DNA from: an uncultured Lactobacillus sp.
Lineage (GTDB): Bacteria > Bacillota > Bacilli > Lactobacillales > Lactobacillaceae
NCBI GenBank assembly: GCA_937874185.1
Contig: CALNAK010000014.1
Location: forward strand, 62,001-126,000
DNA: 64,000 nucleotides
Direction of reading: 5' to 3'
How positions within the stretch are numbered: the first letter of the stretch is position 1; each line of letters starts with the position of its first letter. The notes under the pieces are model-generated. The model did no database searches. It had not been told where the DNA came from and saw nothing but the letters and a program-made list of their open reading frames with translations. Below, piece by piece: positions 15,497 through 23,938 of this stretch. The position numbers and the translations under genes are program-made.

Positions 15497-16525
15497 TTAT
15501 AGTCTCGTACTAAGCCAATCAGTTAACTTAGCAACTTCTTGATCAACATATTCTGGTTTCCAGTAGGTCTCAATATGATGTGCTCCAGGAATCAAGAACA
15601 ATTCTTTGTCCTTAGTACTTGTCGCATTAGCATAAGCTTTCTCTGTTAAGTAGAAAGTGTCAGCAGCTGATCCAGCCATCATCAACAATGGTACGTTGAT
15701 CAAATCCATATTGACTGATGCATCAAAGGTCATCAAATTCAATAAACTACTTACTGTATAAACAAACGATGACTTGGGGTGTGCATGTGTTTGCGCATAA
15801 TATGTATATCCCTCTTTATAGAGATCATATGGTAATTTAGCAGCATCTTCAGGTGACATCTTCTTCAAATCAGGTGTGTAATCAACGCCTTCACCGAGAA
15901 CTTCCTTTTGACGAGCATCTGAAGCACTCTTTAACTTATCCTGAATCGTATTAGCTTCTGAATCTAAGAAACCATTTCTTCTAACGAGTCCTGAATTAAA
16001 GGCTGAAAGTGTTGCAACAGTCTTAAATCTCTTATCAGTCTGTCCGGCACGCAATGTATAACCACCGCCACCGCAAATTCCGAAAGCACCCATTCTGTCA
16101 AAGTCGACTCCAGGGAAAATTGATAAAGCATCAGCCATACCATGGATATCTTCGACACGAAAAGCTGGGTTATCAACCATTCTTGGTTCACCTTCTGATC
16201 CACCTTGATAAGATGCATCAGCGGTAATCGTAATATATCCTTTTTCAGCCATTCTTTGTGCGAACAATCCGGCAACCTGTTCCTTAACACCACCGTTGGG
16301 ATGAGCCACCGTTAAAGCAGGATACTTTTTACTAGCATCATAATTAGCTGGTGTATAAACATTAGCTGCTATCTTTAATCCATTTAGAATATAACTGATT
16401 GGATGAATATTTACTTTGCCAGGTTCATTTTTAGTAATAGCATCCTTGTAGACCAAACCCCAAGGATTATCATTGACCTTTGGCAAATCTGAAATAGAAA
16501 CTTCCCTCAATATCATTTTTGACAT
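15497..16525 (-). CDS. Alpha/beta hydrolase with Cys at the nucleophile position, first gene of the operon
   Basis: The ATG at 16525 follows GAGGAG with 8-bp spacing. The protein has 342 residues. TVAHPNGGVKEQ lies at the oxyanion region, ADASYQGGSEGEP after it, and the nucleophile elbow is GICGGG with Cys. PGAHHIETYW supplies the His. It resembles YcjY-type hydrolases; the reaction is unknown. It is the first gene of a six-gene unit: this hydrolase, cupin, decarboxylase-like, two more hydrolases, flavodoxin. The promoter at 16566-16596 is of MerR type. Confidence 0.8.
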   Translation of the reverse strand: MSKMILREVSISDLPKVNDNPWGLVYKDAITKNEPGKVNIHPISYILNGLKIAANVYTPANYDASKKYPALTVAHPNGGVKEQVAGLFAQRMAEKGYITITADASYQGGSEGEPRMVDNPAFRVEDIHGMADALSIFPGVDFDRMGAFGICGGGGYTLRAGQTDKRFKTVATLSAFNSGLVRRNGFLDSEANTIQDKLKSASDARQKEVLGEGVDYTPDLKKMSPEDAAKLPYDLYKEGYTYYAQTHAHPKSSFVYTVSSLLNLMTFDASVNMDLINVPLLMMAGSAADTFYLTEKAYANATSTKDKELFLIPGAHHIETYWKPEYVDQEVAKLTDWLSTRL

Positions 16526-16565
16526 AAGATTCACTCCTCAATTTCTGTAATCGTATACATTCTGT

Positions 16566-16596
16566 ATACTAGCCCTTAAACCACGGTTTAAGGGAA
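16566..16596 (-). promoter_or_regulatory. MerR-type promoter of the cupin/hydrolase operon
   Basis: Minus strand: -35 TTCCCT (16596-16591), a 19-bp spacer and -10 TAGTAT (16571-16566). The perfect dyad CCCTTAAACC-AC-GGTTTAAGGG (16573-16594) fills the spacer. It aligns with the promoter at 6609-6639, sharing TAAA and GGTTTAAGG at the same offsets. The MerR gene at 17318 is the nearest candidate activator. No T tract follows, so this is not a terminator. Confidence 0.72.
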
Positions 16597-16602
16597 GCAA
16601 TA

Positions 16603-17178
16603 TCACTTCAATAAATTATGATTTTTCAAATATTTATTTATAGCTTTTGAACTATTGGCTCTAAATCCAGTTTGTAGGTTGACCTTCTTACCTTTGACCA
16701 TCTTCTTGAGATATGGACGATTAACTTTCATAGGACTACTCATACTAGTTGAAAAAGGTACAACCGTTTTATTCTTTAAATTATATTTCTCAAAAAACGT
16801 GTTGATAAACATTGGTGGACGTTGATACCAAGTGGGAAAGCCTAACAAAATCGTGTCATATTTTTTCATATTAATTTTATTAAGTATTTCTGGATGAATA
16901 TTTTTATCAATCTGACGTTTAGAAACCTTCGTTAATTTATCGTAATTACTAGGATAATCAGGTGACATTCTCAATTTAATCAAATCGCCACCAGTTTTTT
17001 TCTGAATCTTTTTGGCTGCATCTTCTGTCGTTCCAGAATTAGAATAATAAACGACCAAAACCTTTCCTGGAGATTTAGTTGCTGCTTGAACGTTAGTTGT
17101 TTTCTGATTACTGCTGATCATTAGTATCGCCAACAAGGTTATTGAAATTGCTGCAATTATGGATATTATTTTTTTCAT
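16603..17178 (-). CDS. Exported flavodoxin-like protein
   Basis: 191 residues. Residues 1-33 form a signal sequence: KK, a hydrophobic core, and a VQA|A cleavage-type site. The rest is a flavodoxin_4 domain with the FMN loop SNSGTTEDAA, GFPTWYQRPPMF and PFSTSMSSP. The core closely follows the cytosolic flavodoxin at 12217, so it looks like an exported paralog. A folded flavin carrier outside the membrane would need an external or transmembrane electron donor; the flavocytochrome-like protein at 20978 is a candidate. It is monocistronic and divergent from the MerR gene. Confidence 0.82.
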   Translation of the reverse strand: MKKIISIIAAISITLLAILMISSNQKTTNVQAATKSPGKVLVVYYSNSGTTEDAAKKIQKKTGGDLIKLRMSPDYPSNYDKLTKVSKRQIDKNIHPEILNKINMKKYDTILLGFPTWYQRPPMFINTFFEKYNLKNKTVVPFSTSMSSPMKVNRPYLKKMVKGKKVNLQTGFRANSSKAINKYLKNHNLLK

Positions 17179-17317
17179 TGTTAATCCTCTTTTATTAAGG
17201 TTAAATTTTATAGTGATAAATAATTTAGGAATATTTAAAATAGTTTTATATCTTAAACAAATGGAATATTATGTACTAGTGTTATATTTAAACCATACGA
17301 ATACGAGGTTATAAAAT

Positions 17318-17758
17318 TTGATTATTACAATACAAGAAGCCGCCAAACGTGTGGGTGTCACTTCATCCGCCATCAGATACTATGATAAAAATGGTTTATT
17401 ACCATTCGTCGAACGGGATAAATACAATCACCGGGTTTTCCATGAAAATGATTTAATTTGGATTGAACTGATCAAGGCACTTCGAGAAACTGATATGCCA
17501 ATTGAAATGATTCAAAAATACATCAATTTGACCGTTCAGGGGCGTTCCTCATTAGAAGAACGTTTCCATTTGATGACTGAATATCAGCGACAACTCGAAA
17601 TCAAAGTTACTGAAGATCAGGCTCATTGCATTACCATCAATCGTTGGATCAATCACTTTATTAAAGTTATGAATAACAAAGATTTGGATAGATTTCCTGA
17701 TAATGTTGATAAGCATTTTCCGGAAGAAGTTACTAAATCAATCCTTGATAGTAAATAG
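17318..17758 (+). CDS. MerR-family transcriptional regulator
   Basis: 146 residues with a TTG start behind GAGG. The winged helix reads IQEAAKRVGVTSSAIRYYDK (5-24), then NHRVF and DLIWIELIKALRETDMP. A dimer-forming helix follows. There is no cysteine cluster for metal or iron-sulfur binding; the only Cys is in QAHCIT near residue 108. It resembles the regulators that control aldo/keto reductase and dehydrogenase genes in firmicutes. Likely targets by operator form are the promoters at 6609-6639 and 16566-16596. Confidence 0.88.
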   Translation: MIITIQEAAKRVGVTSSAIRYYDKNGLLPFVERDKYNHRVFHENDLIWIELIKALRETDMPIEMIQKYINLTVQGRSSLEERFHLMTEYQRQLEIKVTEDQAHCITINRWINHFIKVMNNKDLDRFPDNVDKHFPEEVTKSILDSK

Positions 17759-17784
17759 CAACAAGTAGAATTTTTACTTTGTTG

Positions 17785-18678
17785 TTATTTTTTTGTCTCA
17801 AAAAGCTGTTTTGCATAATGTTCAAACTGCTTACCAATTGATTGAGGTGAATGATTACCGCCTTTTTGAACATAGTATTGAAGATTTTGATGATCAAACT
17901 CTGGTAATTTCCACATTGCTCTTATTTGAGGCTCCATCGAACTACTAGTACCATCATTCGAACCAACCGCTGACATAATTTTGAATGGCAAATCGGTTTT
18001 AACTTTCTTAGCTAATTTAGCTGCTGTCTTATTACTAGCAACGGCTCCACCATCATCCTCAATTGTCCAACTGTCTCCAGCCATCGGTAGGAAATAATGG
18101 AAATATTTCAAGTCATGTTCAAAGACAAACCAAGTCGTAATGGACCCCATTGAAAATCCTCCAAAAGCTCGATGATTACGTGATGCTGCAAAGCCTTTTT
18201 TATCGGTTGTTTTAGCATAAGTCCGATATTTCTGTTCGACTGTTGGCATCAAATCATTGACTAATTCATTTTTAGCAAAATTTTCATTCAATGGTCGATC
18301 ACTATAATAATCAGAACTAACAAATCTTCGACTGGGATAATAAGTTGGAAAAACAACGATTGTATTCTTTAGCGTTTTGTCTTTAGCAAGTCTATTCAAA
18401 ATTGCTTTGAAATTTCCATCTTGATAGAAATCACTGCCACCTTCGGTTGAACCATGCATCAGGTAAACAATATTGTGCTTCTGATCAGCTTTATATTGTG
18501 CTGGTAAATAAACTGTTGCTTTCTTCTCGTACGATTTCTGTTTATAGCTTGTCTGATAACTTATTGTTTCGGTCGTTCCACTAACCCTAGCGGCTTCAAC
18601 ATTAGTACTCTGTGATAATCCTAATTTTAGAAATACCGCTGACATTAAAATCACCCCAACTTTGATAATATTTTTCAT
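17785..18678 (-). CDS. Secreted esterase D/feruloyl esterase-like hydrolase
   Basis: 297 residues. The N-terminal signal sequence ends near VEA-A (residues 1-30). The mature part is an esterase D-type alpha/beta fold: VYLMHGSTEGG, the nucleophile elbow FGGFSMGS, MAGDSW, and GGNHSPQ for the His. This is the CE1/feruloyl esterase arrangement, acting outside the cell. It is 16 bp behind the anchored flavodoxin gene at 18695 and probably co-transcribed. Confidence 0.83.
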   Translation of the reverse strand: MKNIIKVGVILMSAVFLKLGLSQSTNVEAARVSGTTETISYQTSYKQKSYEKKATVYLPAQYKADQKHNIVYLMHGSTEGGSDFYQDGNFKAILNRLAKDKTLKNTIVVFPTYYPSRRFVSSDYYSDRPLNENFAKNELVNDLMPTVEQKYRTYAKTTDKKGFAASRNHRAFGGFSMGSITTWFVFEHDLKYFHYFLPMAGDSWTIEDDGGAVASNKTAAKLAKKVKTDLPFKIMSAVGSNDGTSSSMEPQIRAMWKLPEFDHQNLQYYVQKGGNHSPQSIGKQFEHYAKQLFETKK

Positions 18679-18694
18679 ATTTCTTACCTACTAC

Positions 18695-19432
18695 CTAATT
18701 ATTATTTACTCGAGAAGCCCAAGTATTAACACTCTTATCAGCTTTATCAACTTTGTTACCATCGACTACTAATGCTTTTGTAAAAGTATTATTCTGTGAA
18801 CCTTGCTGCCTTAAAATCTCACGGATTCGATCAACACTATCACCTTGTCCATAGCCACCTTCAGTCATGAATGGTGCAATTTCTTTGTTAGATAATTGAC
18901 CACCATATGTCTTTAAGAAAGAAGTCATAGGATGCGATAAAGTCATGGCCCAAATTGGGTAACCCAGATAAACCGTTTGATATTGACTTAAATCAGGTAC
19001 CTGCATATTTAATTCTGGGTAATCTTCGTTCTCTCGTTCTGAATTAGCTCTTGAAAGTGTTTTTTGATAATTTCCAGAATAGTTATCTTTCACAACAATT
19101 TCTAAAATATCAGAGTTAGTATTAGCAGCAATCTTACTGGCTAATAATTCGGTACTACCTGACCTTGAGAAATAAATGATAATGCTCTTAGCATTCTTAG
19201 TTAATTTTCTCGTTGGAGCGTTTTTACTATTCGTATCCTTACCATCGGAGGGCATTCCATAACCATTACGCCATTCGCTATTAGAACGACCAAGTTGTGT
19301 TGCCGTAATACTCTGACCGTTAATTTTTCCTGAATCTTGTTGATTGCTTGTGTTACTTCTTTTAAAAATCATAAACGTGATTCCTCCAATTACTATCAAA
19401 ATAAGTAAGCTAATGAGCCATTTTTTCTTCAT
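18695..19432 (-). CDS. Membrane-anchored extracellular flavodoxin-like protein
   Basis: 245 residues. KKK followed by a single hydrophobic helix (5-23) and a polar linker of about 60 residues place the domain outside the membrane. The flavodoxin part has IIIYFSRSGSTELLA, GYPIWAMTLSHPM and TEGGYGQGDSV. No cleavage site is evident, so it is probably anchored. It is first of a two-gene unit with a secreted esterase, and one of three exported flavodoxins within 4.4 kb. Confidence 0.82.
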   Translation of the reverse strand: MKKKWLISLLILIVIGGITFMIFKRSNTSNQQDSGKINGQSITATQLGRSNSEWRNGYGMPSDGKDTNSKNAPTRKLTKNAKSIIIYFSRSGSTELLASKIAANTNSDILEIVVKDNYSGNYQKTLSRANSERENEDYPELNMQVPDLSQYQTVYLGYPIWAMTLSHPMTSFLKTYGGQLSNKEIAPFMTEGGYGQGDSVDRIREILRQQGSQNNTFTKALVVDGNKVDKADKSVNTWASRVNNN

Positions 19433-19454
19433 AAATCCGTCCTAATTTGTATAA

Positions 19455-19500
19455 AAAAAGAACTCACCTTAATTCATGAAATAAGTTGAATCCTTTTTCC
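19455..19500 (-). terminator. Probable terminator of the NmrA-like gene at 19509
   Basis: An imperfect stem (GGATTCAACTTATT with AATTAAGGTGAGTTC on the minus strand) is followed by TTTTTTT. Confidence 0.5.
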
Positions 19501-19508
19501 GTAATTTA

Positions 19509-20156
19509 TTAATAAACTGGTCTATCTTCACCTTGTGTAGCAGCATCGGCAATTCCAACTGAATCATTTTCAAGATATGTTGGATCAGCAATGATCTTCA
19601 CGATGACATCAGCCATACTTTGACGTGAACCAGAAACTCCTACATATTCCTCATCCTTGTGAGTAATTGAATATTTAACTTCATCCCGATCATTCAACCA
19701 AGGGAATCGTAAAGTTGTATATGTTAAACCTGACTCTGACAAAAGCTTGTCCGCATTGATAGCTGCATCAAGACCACTCTTAACCATGCTGTAATTCCAG
19801 CGACCATATTCACCAGGAACTTCATTGTAAAGTCCTAACAAACTTGACTCGACAACACGTTCAACTTTGTTTTCCTTCATAGCTTTAACAATATTCTTAG
19901 TCATAACATTGTTACTATCGTGATCAACAAAAGCTACATAAGCCAAGTCTTGACCTTTCATAGCTGCATCAACAGCTTCGTAATCATTGATATCTCCTTC
20001 AATCAAAGTTACGTTGTCTTTCTTACCTAAATCACTCAACCGATTACTATTACGTAAGAACAATGTCAATTCAACATCTGGTTGTTCTTTCAAAATGCGA
20101 TCCTCAACGATTCTAGCAATTTGTCCATATGCACCCAAAACTAATACTTTTTTCAT
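19509..20156 (-). CDS. NmrA-like NAD(P)-binding protein, copy 1
   Basis: 215 residues. The cofactor loop is VLGAYGQIARI (5-15), followed by LTLFLRNSNRL and VTLIEGDINDYEAV. PGEYGRWNYS and TTLRFPWLNDRD occupy the active-site side. It belongs to the SDR_a5-like NAD(P)H-binding group, which includes flavin/quinone reductase-like and sensor proteins. It is over 80 percent identical by eye to the protein at 28279. Both genes have the same LysR-type operator upstream (here 20258-20278). Confidence 0.82.
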   Translation of the reverse strand: MKKVLVLGAYGQIARIVEDRILKEQPDVELTLFLRNSNRLSDLGKKDNVTLIEGDINDYEAVDAAMKGQDLAYVAFVDHDSNNVMTKNIVKAMKENKVERVVESSLLGLYNEVPGEYGRWNYSMVKSGLDAAINADKLLSESGLTYTTLRFPWLNDRDEVKYSITHKDEEYVGVSGSRQSMADVIVKIIADPTYLENDSVGIADAATQGEDRPVY

Positions 20157-20211
20157 ATTTATATCTCCATTTTTTTAATTTAATTTATACGTTTCCTAAT
20201 CAACAAATTCA

Positions 20212-20278
20212 TTATATGACCTATACCCTTGCTTGAAAATTACTAGCTAAGCATGGAAGCATACATCATGCGTATGCT
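20212..20278 (-). promoter_or_regulatory. LysR-type operator B and promoter of the NmrA-like gene
   Basis: The palindrome AGCATAC-N7-GTATGCT is at 20258-20278. Toward the gene follow GCTAGTAATTTTCA (with -35 TTTTCA), a 17-bp spacer and TATAAT (about 20217-20212). It begins 5 bp below the stop-codon end of the flavodoxin gene at 20284, so the operon upstream ends next to it. Confidence 0.77.
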
Positions 20279-20283
20279 GGAAT

Positions 20284-20952
20284 CTAATAACCTAATTTAT
20301 TCAACCATTGGTCAACATCACCTTGCGACTTACTAGCTTGCGTACCTTCAACACCCAAACCGTCACGTACCTTAGCGTTAGGATATTGTTCTTCCAGCTG
20401 CTCCTGCGTATTACCTAAGCCTGATCCCATATGTGTGGTAAATGGAATAACTGTTTTATTACTCAAATCTACTTTATCCATGAAAGTTCTTACGATCATT
20501 GGATATTCACCCCACCAAACTGGTGCTCCGATAAAGACTGTGTCATATTTACTGACATCTGGCAACGTTCCTTTAATTTTTGGACGAGCATTATCTTCTT
20601 GTTCCTTTTGTGCTTTATCAGCGGTTGCTTGATAACCCTTTGGATAAGCTGTAGCCGATTTAATTTCATATTCATCAGCACCAGTATGCTTTTGAATATA
20701 GTCAGCAACGACTTTAGTGTGTCCAACTTTTAATGGACCACCTGAAACACCATCTTTTCTTGAGAAGTAAACAACCAGAATTTTTCCATTCTTCTTACTA
20801 GAGGTACTCTTAGTTGTTGCTGTTTTTGAAGTTTTAGCTGTGGAACTAGCTGATTCTGAACTATTCCGGCTGCCACTATATAAGTTATATCCAACCACTG
20901 CTACTAAGATCACAACGATTGCACTGATAAAAGCAATTATTCTCTTTCTCAT
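20284..20952 (-). CDS. Membrane-anchored extracellular flavodoxin, co-transcribed with the membrane reductase
   Basis: 222 residues. MRKR and a hydrophobic helix (5-24) are followed by a Ser/Thr/Lys-rich linker (about 28-56), then a flavodoxin domain with ILVVYFSRKDG, an insertion before the helix GHTKVVADYI, GAPVWWGEYPM and PFTTHMGSG. The topology puts the FMN domain outside, tethered to the membrane. It lies 25 bp behind the flavocytochrome-like reductase gene, in the same operon under operator C, so the reductase is its most likely electron donor (inference). Confidence 0.84.
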   Translation of the reverse strand: MRKRIIAFISAIVVILVAVVGYNLYSGSRNSSESASSTAKTSKTATTKSTSSKKNGKILVVYFSRKDGVSGGPLKVGHTKVVADYIQKHTGADEYEIKSATAYPKGYQATADKAQKEQEDNARPKIKGTLPDVSKYDTVFIGAPVWWGEYPMIVRTFMDKVDLSNKTVIPFTTHMGSGLGNTQEQLEEQYPNAKVRDGLGVEGTQASKSQGDVDQWLNKLGY

Positions 20953-20977
20953 TTGTTAATTCCTCCAAATTTTCTTT

Positions 20978-22279
20978 TTACATTGTTAGACGTTCATCGG
21001 TTAAATGGTTCTGACTAACGCCCAAATTGTGAAGTATCTTTTCAATCTCTATAACGCCCATTGCTGGACCAACGATAATAAAACGGCCCTCATTAATTTC
21101 TCTTTGACTCAATAACTCTTGATAATCTGATGCTTTAAATCGATGGACATGTTTTTCTAAACTTATATTTGACTGTTTTAATATTGGCATTAATTGTTTA
21201 TCAAAAATATTCTTCTCTGTCTCGTGTAAACTCCAAAACAAATGAACTCTCCGTGAATCCGAGTACTCCTTGGATAAATCAAGCAATGGTGCTAAACCAG
21301 TACCCAGTCCAATCAAAATCAATGGTGAATTATTTACATCACCCGAAACAATTTTGTCGAATCTTCCAAAAGGACCTTCTAAATTGACACCCTCACCGGC
21401 CACGATTTTTGCCAAACTACTAGTAAAATCACCGCTAGTCTGAATCGTGAAGGTAACTTCAGTCATCGACTTTTTGCGTTCCACATTCGTGACCGAAAAA
21501 GGATGCGATTCTTTTGAAATACCCTTAGCTTTGGGGAAACTCAGAAAGTAAAAATCACCTGGCAAAGGTTTTGATGAATCACGACCCAATCCAATTGTTA
21601 CCTGTCGAACGTGATCACTAACCGCTTGATTGTTGATTACTTGTCCACTTCGTTTTTCGGATGCTGGAGCGACTAATTTGAACCAAAGATAAGTTCCTAA
21701 AGCAATAACCGTATAAAGATCGAAGAGAATCACAAATGGTGTTATTCGACTAACTCTAGGAATGACTTGTACGTGTAACCAAATCAACAGGATAACTAAA
21801 ATATTCAATCGATGAATCCAAACTGATAATTGATGTTTGAAAAAGAATTGTAATTTATTTTTTAACCCCTGAACGATTGGAAATCGATCAACTAACCAAC
21901 CTGATAAGAACAGTGCCGCATAAACGACCCCAAAGATTGCCAGGTACCAAGCAATATGACCTGTATTGCGAATGATGGCATGCATTGAAAATGAAAGTTG
22001 CACATGGATCGTAGCGACTATCAATGCCAGAATTCCAACCATTCCGTGAACAAAGTACATTGCTGGTAAACCAATCAGTCGATCCAACCATTTTGGTCGT
22101 GTGGCTAAAAAGACAATTCCCAGCCACCAAGTGTAGGCAACTACCCCAGCATCATAAATCAGTAAACTCCGGGTTGAATCTACTAAGCCATTATTCAAAA
22201 GAACAATTAATGGTAATGGCATAACTATTAAGATGATGATCCAAACTAGATATAACGACATTGGATGTTTTTTTAGCAT
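20978..22279 (-). CDS. Ferric reductase/NOX-like membrane flavocytochrome
   Basis: 433 residues. The N-terminal half has about six hydrophobic helices with two His pairs, H78-x13-H92 and H156-x12-H169, the spacing that binds two b hemes in ferric reductase/NADPH oxidase-type proteins. The C-terminal half is a ferredoxin-reductase module: the FAD motif SHPFSVTN and the nucleotide site LIGLGTGLAPLLDL. It should pass electrons from cytosolic NAD(P)H through FAD and heme to an outside acceptor. It starts after GAGGGG. It is first in an operon with the anchored flavodoxin (20284) and has LysR-type operator C. Confidence 0.87.
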   Translation of the reverse strand: MLKKHPMSLYLVWIIILIVMPLPLIVLLNNGLVDSTRSLLIYDAGVVAYTWWLGIVFLATRPKWLDRLIGLPAMYFVHGMVGILALIVATIHVQLSFSMHAIIRNTGHIAWYLAIFGVVYAALFLSGWLVDRFPIVQGLKNKLQFFFKHQLSVWIHRLNILVILLIWLHVQVIPRVSRITPFVILFDLYTVIALGTYLWFKLVAPASEKRSGQVINNQAVSDHVRQVTIGLGRDSSKPLPGDFYFLSFPKAKGISKESHPFSVTNVERKKSMTEVTFTIQTSGDFTSSLAKIVAGEGVNLEGPFGRFDKIVSGDVNNSPLILIGLGTGLAPLLDLSKEYSDSRRVHLFWSLHETEKNIFDKQLMPILKQSNISLEKHVHRFKASDYQELLSQREINEGRFIIVGPAMGVIEIEKILHNLGVSQNHLTDERLTM

Positions 22280-22376
22280 TGCCCTTACCCCTCTATTTTT
22301 TGTTATTGTTGATAATAAGCCTTGAAGTGCACTTCATAGCAAGAACTAAAAATGCTTTTCTTCAAGCGATGACATC

Positions 22377-22444
22377 AGTATATGGCTTAACCATATATAA
22401 AAAAATTACTAGATATTTATACAAGTATACTTTGGATGTATGCT
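22377..22444 (-). promoter_or_regulatory. LysR-type operator C and promoter of the membrane reductase operon
   Basis: The palindrome AGTATAC-N7-GTATGCT is at 22424-22444. Toward the gene follow ATCTAGTAATTTTTT, a 17-bp spacer and TATACT (22382-22377). The leader is about 90 nt. Confidence 0.76.
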
Positions 22445-22460
22445 GAACTATTTTAGATAT

Positions 22461-22495
22461 CAAAAAAGCCCCACGATCTTTACGACCATAGGACT
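22461..22495 (-). terminator. Intrinsic terminator of the MFS transporter gene
   Basis: On the minus strand AGTCCTATGGTC (22495-22484) pairs over 12 bp with GATCGTGGGGCT (22478-22467), allowing G-U pairs, then TTTTT. Confidence 0.8.
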
Positions 22496-22511
22496 AATTC
22501 AAATAAAAAAA

Positions 22512-23855
22512 TTATTTTGCTACCGGTTGTTTCCTGTTTACATACATAATCAATAATGAAAAAATCAATCCAATCGCAGTAATCCCAGTGATCCAAATCA
22601 TAGCGTGATTATAGGATGCTGCTGGATCGGCATATTGACTGACCATAGCAACAACAATTGATAATCCTACTGACCCACCAATTTGATGAACAGTATTAAC
22701 AACCCCTGAGGCCGATCCTGACATTTCTGGTGTGGTATTAGAAACTCCAGAAACCGTCAAGGGACTAAGGGCAAACGCCTGACCAATTCCGATGAAGACC
22801 ATTGGTAAAGCTATTGCCAATAAATATCCCGATTGAATTTTGATAATGGCAGTGGCTGCTGTTCCTACAAGGGCAAAAAGCATTCCCACAACTAGTAACT
22901 TAGAATTACTTACCTTAGTAGATAATCTTGTTTCAACAGCTGCCATAACGAATTGAGGAATTGTTTCTGGCAAAAACGCTAGAGCTGATACCAAGGGGCT
23001 AAATCCGTAAACCCGTTGCATTGCTAAAGGTGTCAAAAAGAAGTATGACAATGCAAAACCCATGAAGGCGAATCTAGCAATATAGGCAAAGCTTCTTTCC
23101 TTATCTTTAAATAATTCCAAGGGCATGATTGGTTCCTTGGTTCGACTTTCCTGTAATACAAAAAGTACTAAACTGACGATTCCAACTATTAAAGAAAGTA
23201 GTCGATACTTAGTCCCGTCGATACTGTAAACTAGGGCGGCAATTCCTAGAATAGATAGAATTGTTCCTAGAACATCAATCTCTTCAGCATAAGTTTTCTC
23301 TGACTTCAAATACTTAATTGATAGTAATAGCATAGCGATTCCAATTGGGAAGTTTAAGAAAAATCCCACTCGCCATGACCAGTAGCTGGCAATGATACCA
23401 CCGATAACTAGTCCAAAACTGGCTCCTAAACCAGCAGTAGCACCGTAATAACCGATAGCTTTAGTACGCATATTGCCTGAATAATTATCCATTAGTAATG
23501 CCAAAGTACTTGGCGCCAAAATTGAAGAACCAATACCTTGAACGGCTCGCATAGCAATGATCATTGTGGCATTAGCCGACATCCCGACTAAGAGTGAACT
23601 AACACTGAAGATTGCCAATCCAATCAAGTAAACTCTTTTTCTACCGAATATATCTCCAGCTTTACCAGAAAATAATAGAAAACCACCAAAGGTTAAAGCA
23701 TAGGCATTGGTTATCCAAGATAGTGCCTGATTATTTAGAGATAGATCACTAGCAATTTTGGCAGTACTTGTGAAAATAATGGAATTATCCAAAATTATCA
23801 TGAAATACGTCAACAGAATGATTGGTAAAGCTATCCCAAATTTTTGTTTATTCAT
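22512..23855 (-). CDS. MFS transporter, DHA2-like drug efflux type
   Basis: 447 residues, at least 12 hydrophobic helices. ILDNSIIFTSTAKIASDL in helix 1 and SGKAGDIFGRKRVYLIG (motif A) in the loop after helix 2 fit the EmrB/QacA proton-drug antiporter group. AVQGIGSSILAPSTLALL fits motif B, and YYGATAGLGASFGLVIGG motif C. It is at the end of a reductase gene string and follows the SDR terminator at 23891-23923, so it may depend on read-through or its own weak promoter. Efflux of the toxic compound handled by the reductases is a plausible role, not shown. Confidence 0.85.
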   Translation of the reverse strand: MNKQKFGIALPIILLTYFMIILDNSIIFTSTAKIASDLSLNNQALSWITNAYALTFGGFLLFSGKAGDIFGRKRVYLIGLAIFSVSSLLVGMSANATMIIAMRAVQGIGSSILAPSTLALLMDNYSGNMRTKAIGYYGATAGLGASFGLVIGGIIASYWSWRVGFFLNFPIGIAMLLLSIKYLKSEKTYAEEIDVLGTILSILGIAALVYSIDGTKYRLLSLIVGIVSLVLFVLQESRTKEPIMPLELFKDKERSFAYIARFAFMGFALSYFFLTPLAMQRVYGFSPLVSALAFLPETIPQFVMAAVETRLSTKVSNSKLLVVGMLFALVGTAATAIIKIQSGYLLAIALPMVFIGIGQAFALSPLTVSGVSNTTPEMSGSASGVVNTVHQIGGSVGLSIVVAMVSQYADPAASYNHAMIWITGITAIGLIFSLLIMYVNRKQPVAK

Positions 23856-23883
23856 TAAAAACTCCTTCTCTTGCTTTTAGACA

Positions 23884-23923
23884 AAACAAAAAGCATCACC
23901 ATCCTAAATAAATAGTGATGCTT
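23884..23923 (-). terminator. Intrinsic terminator after the SDR gene
   Basis: AAGCATCAC (23891-23899) and GTGATGCTT (23915-23923) form a perfect stem. On the minus strand TTTTTGTTTT follows. Confidence 0.75.
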
Positions 23924-23938
23924 CAAAATTATGATAAA

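Noticed and set aside
16550..16571. A sixth LysR palindrome, GTATAC-N5-GTATAC
   Set aside because: The spacing is 5 rather than 7, the downstream TAGTAATTTT block is missing, and it overlaps the -10 of a MerR-type promoter.
16573..16594. A terminator for the exported flavodoxin gene at 16603
   Set aside because: The dyad has no T tract on the minus strand and fits exactly inside a 19-bp promoter spacer shared with 6615-6633.
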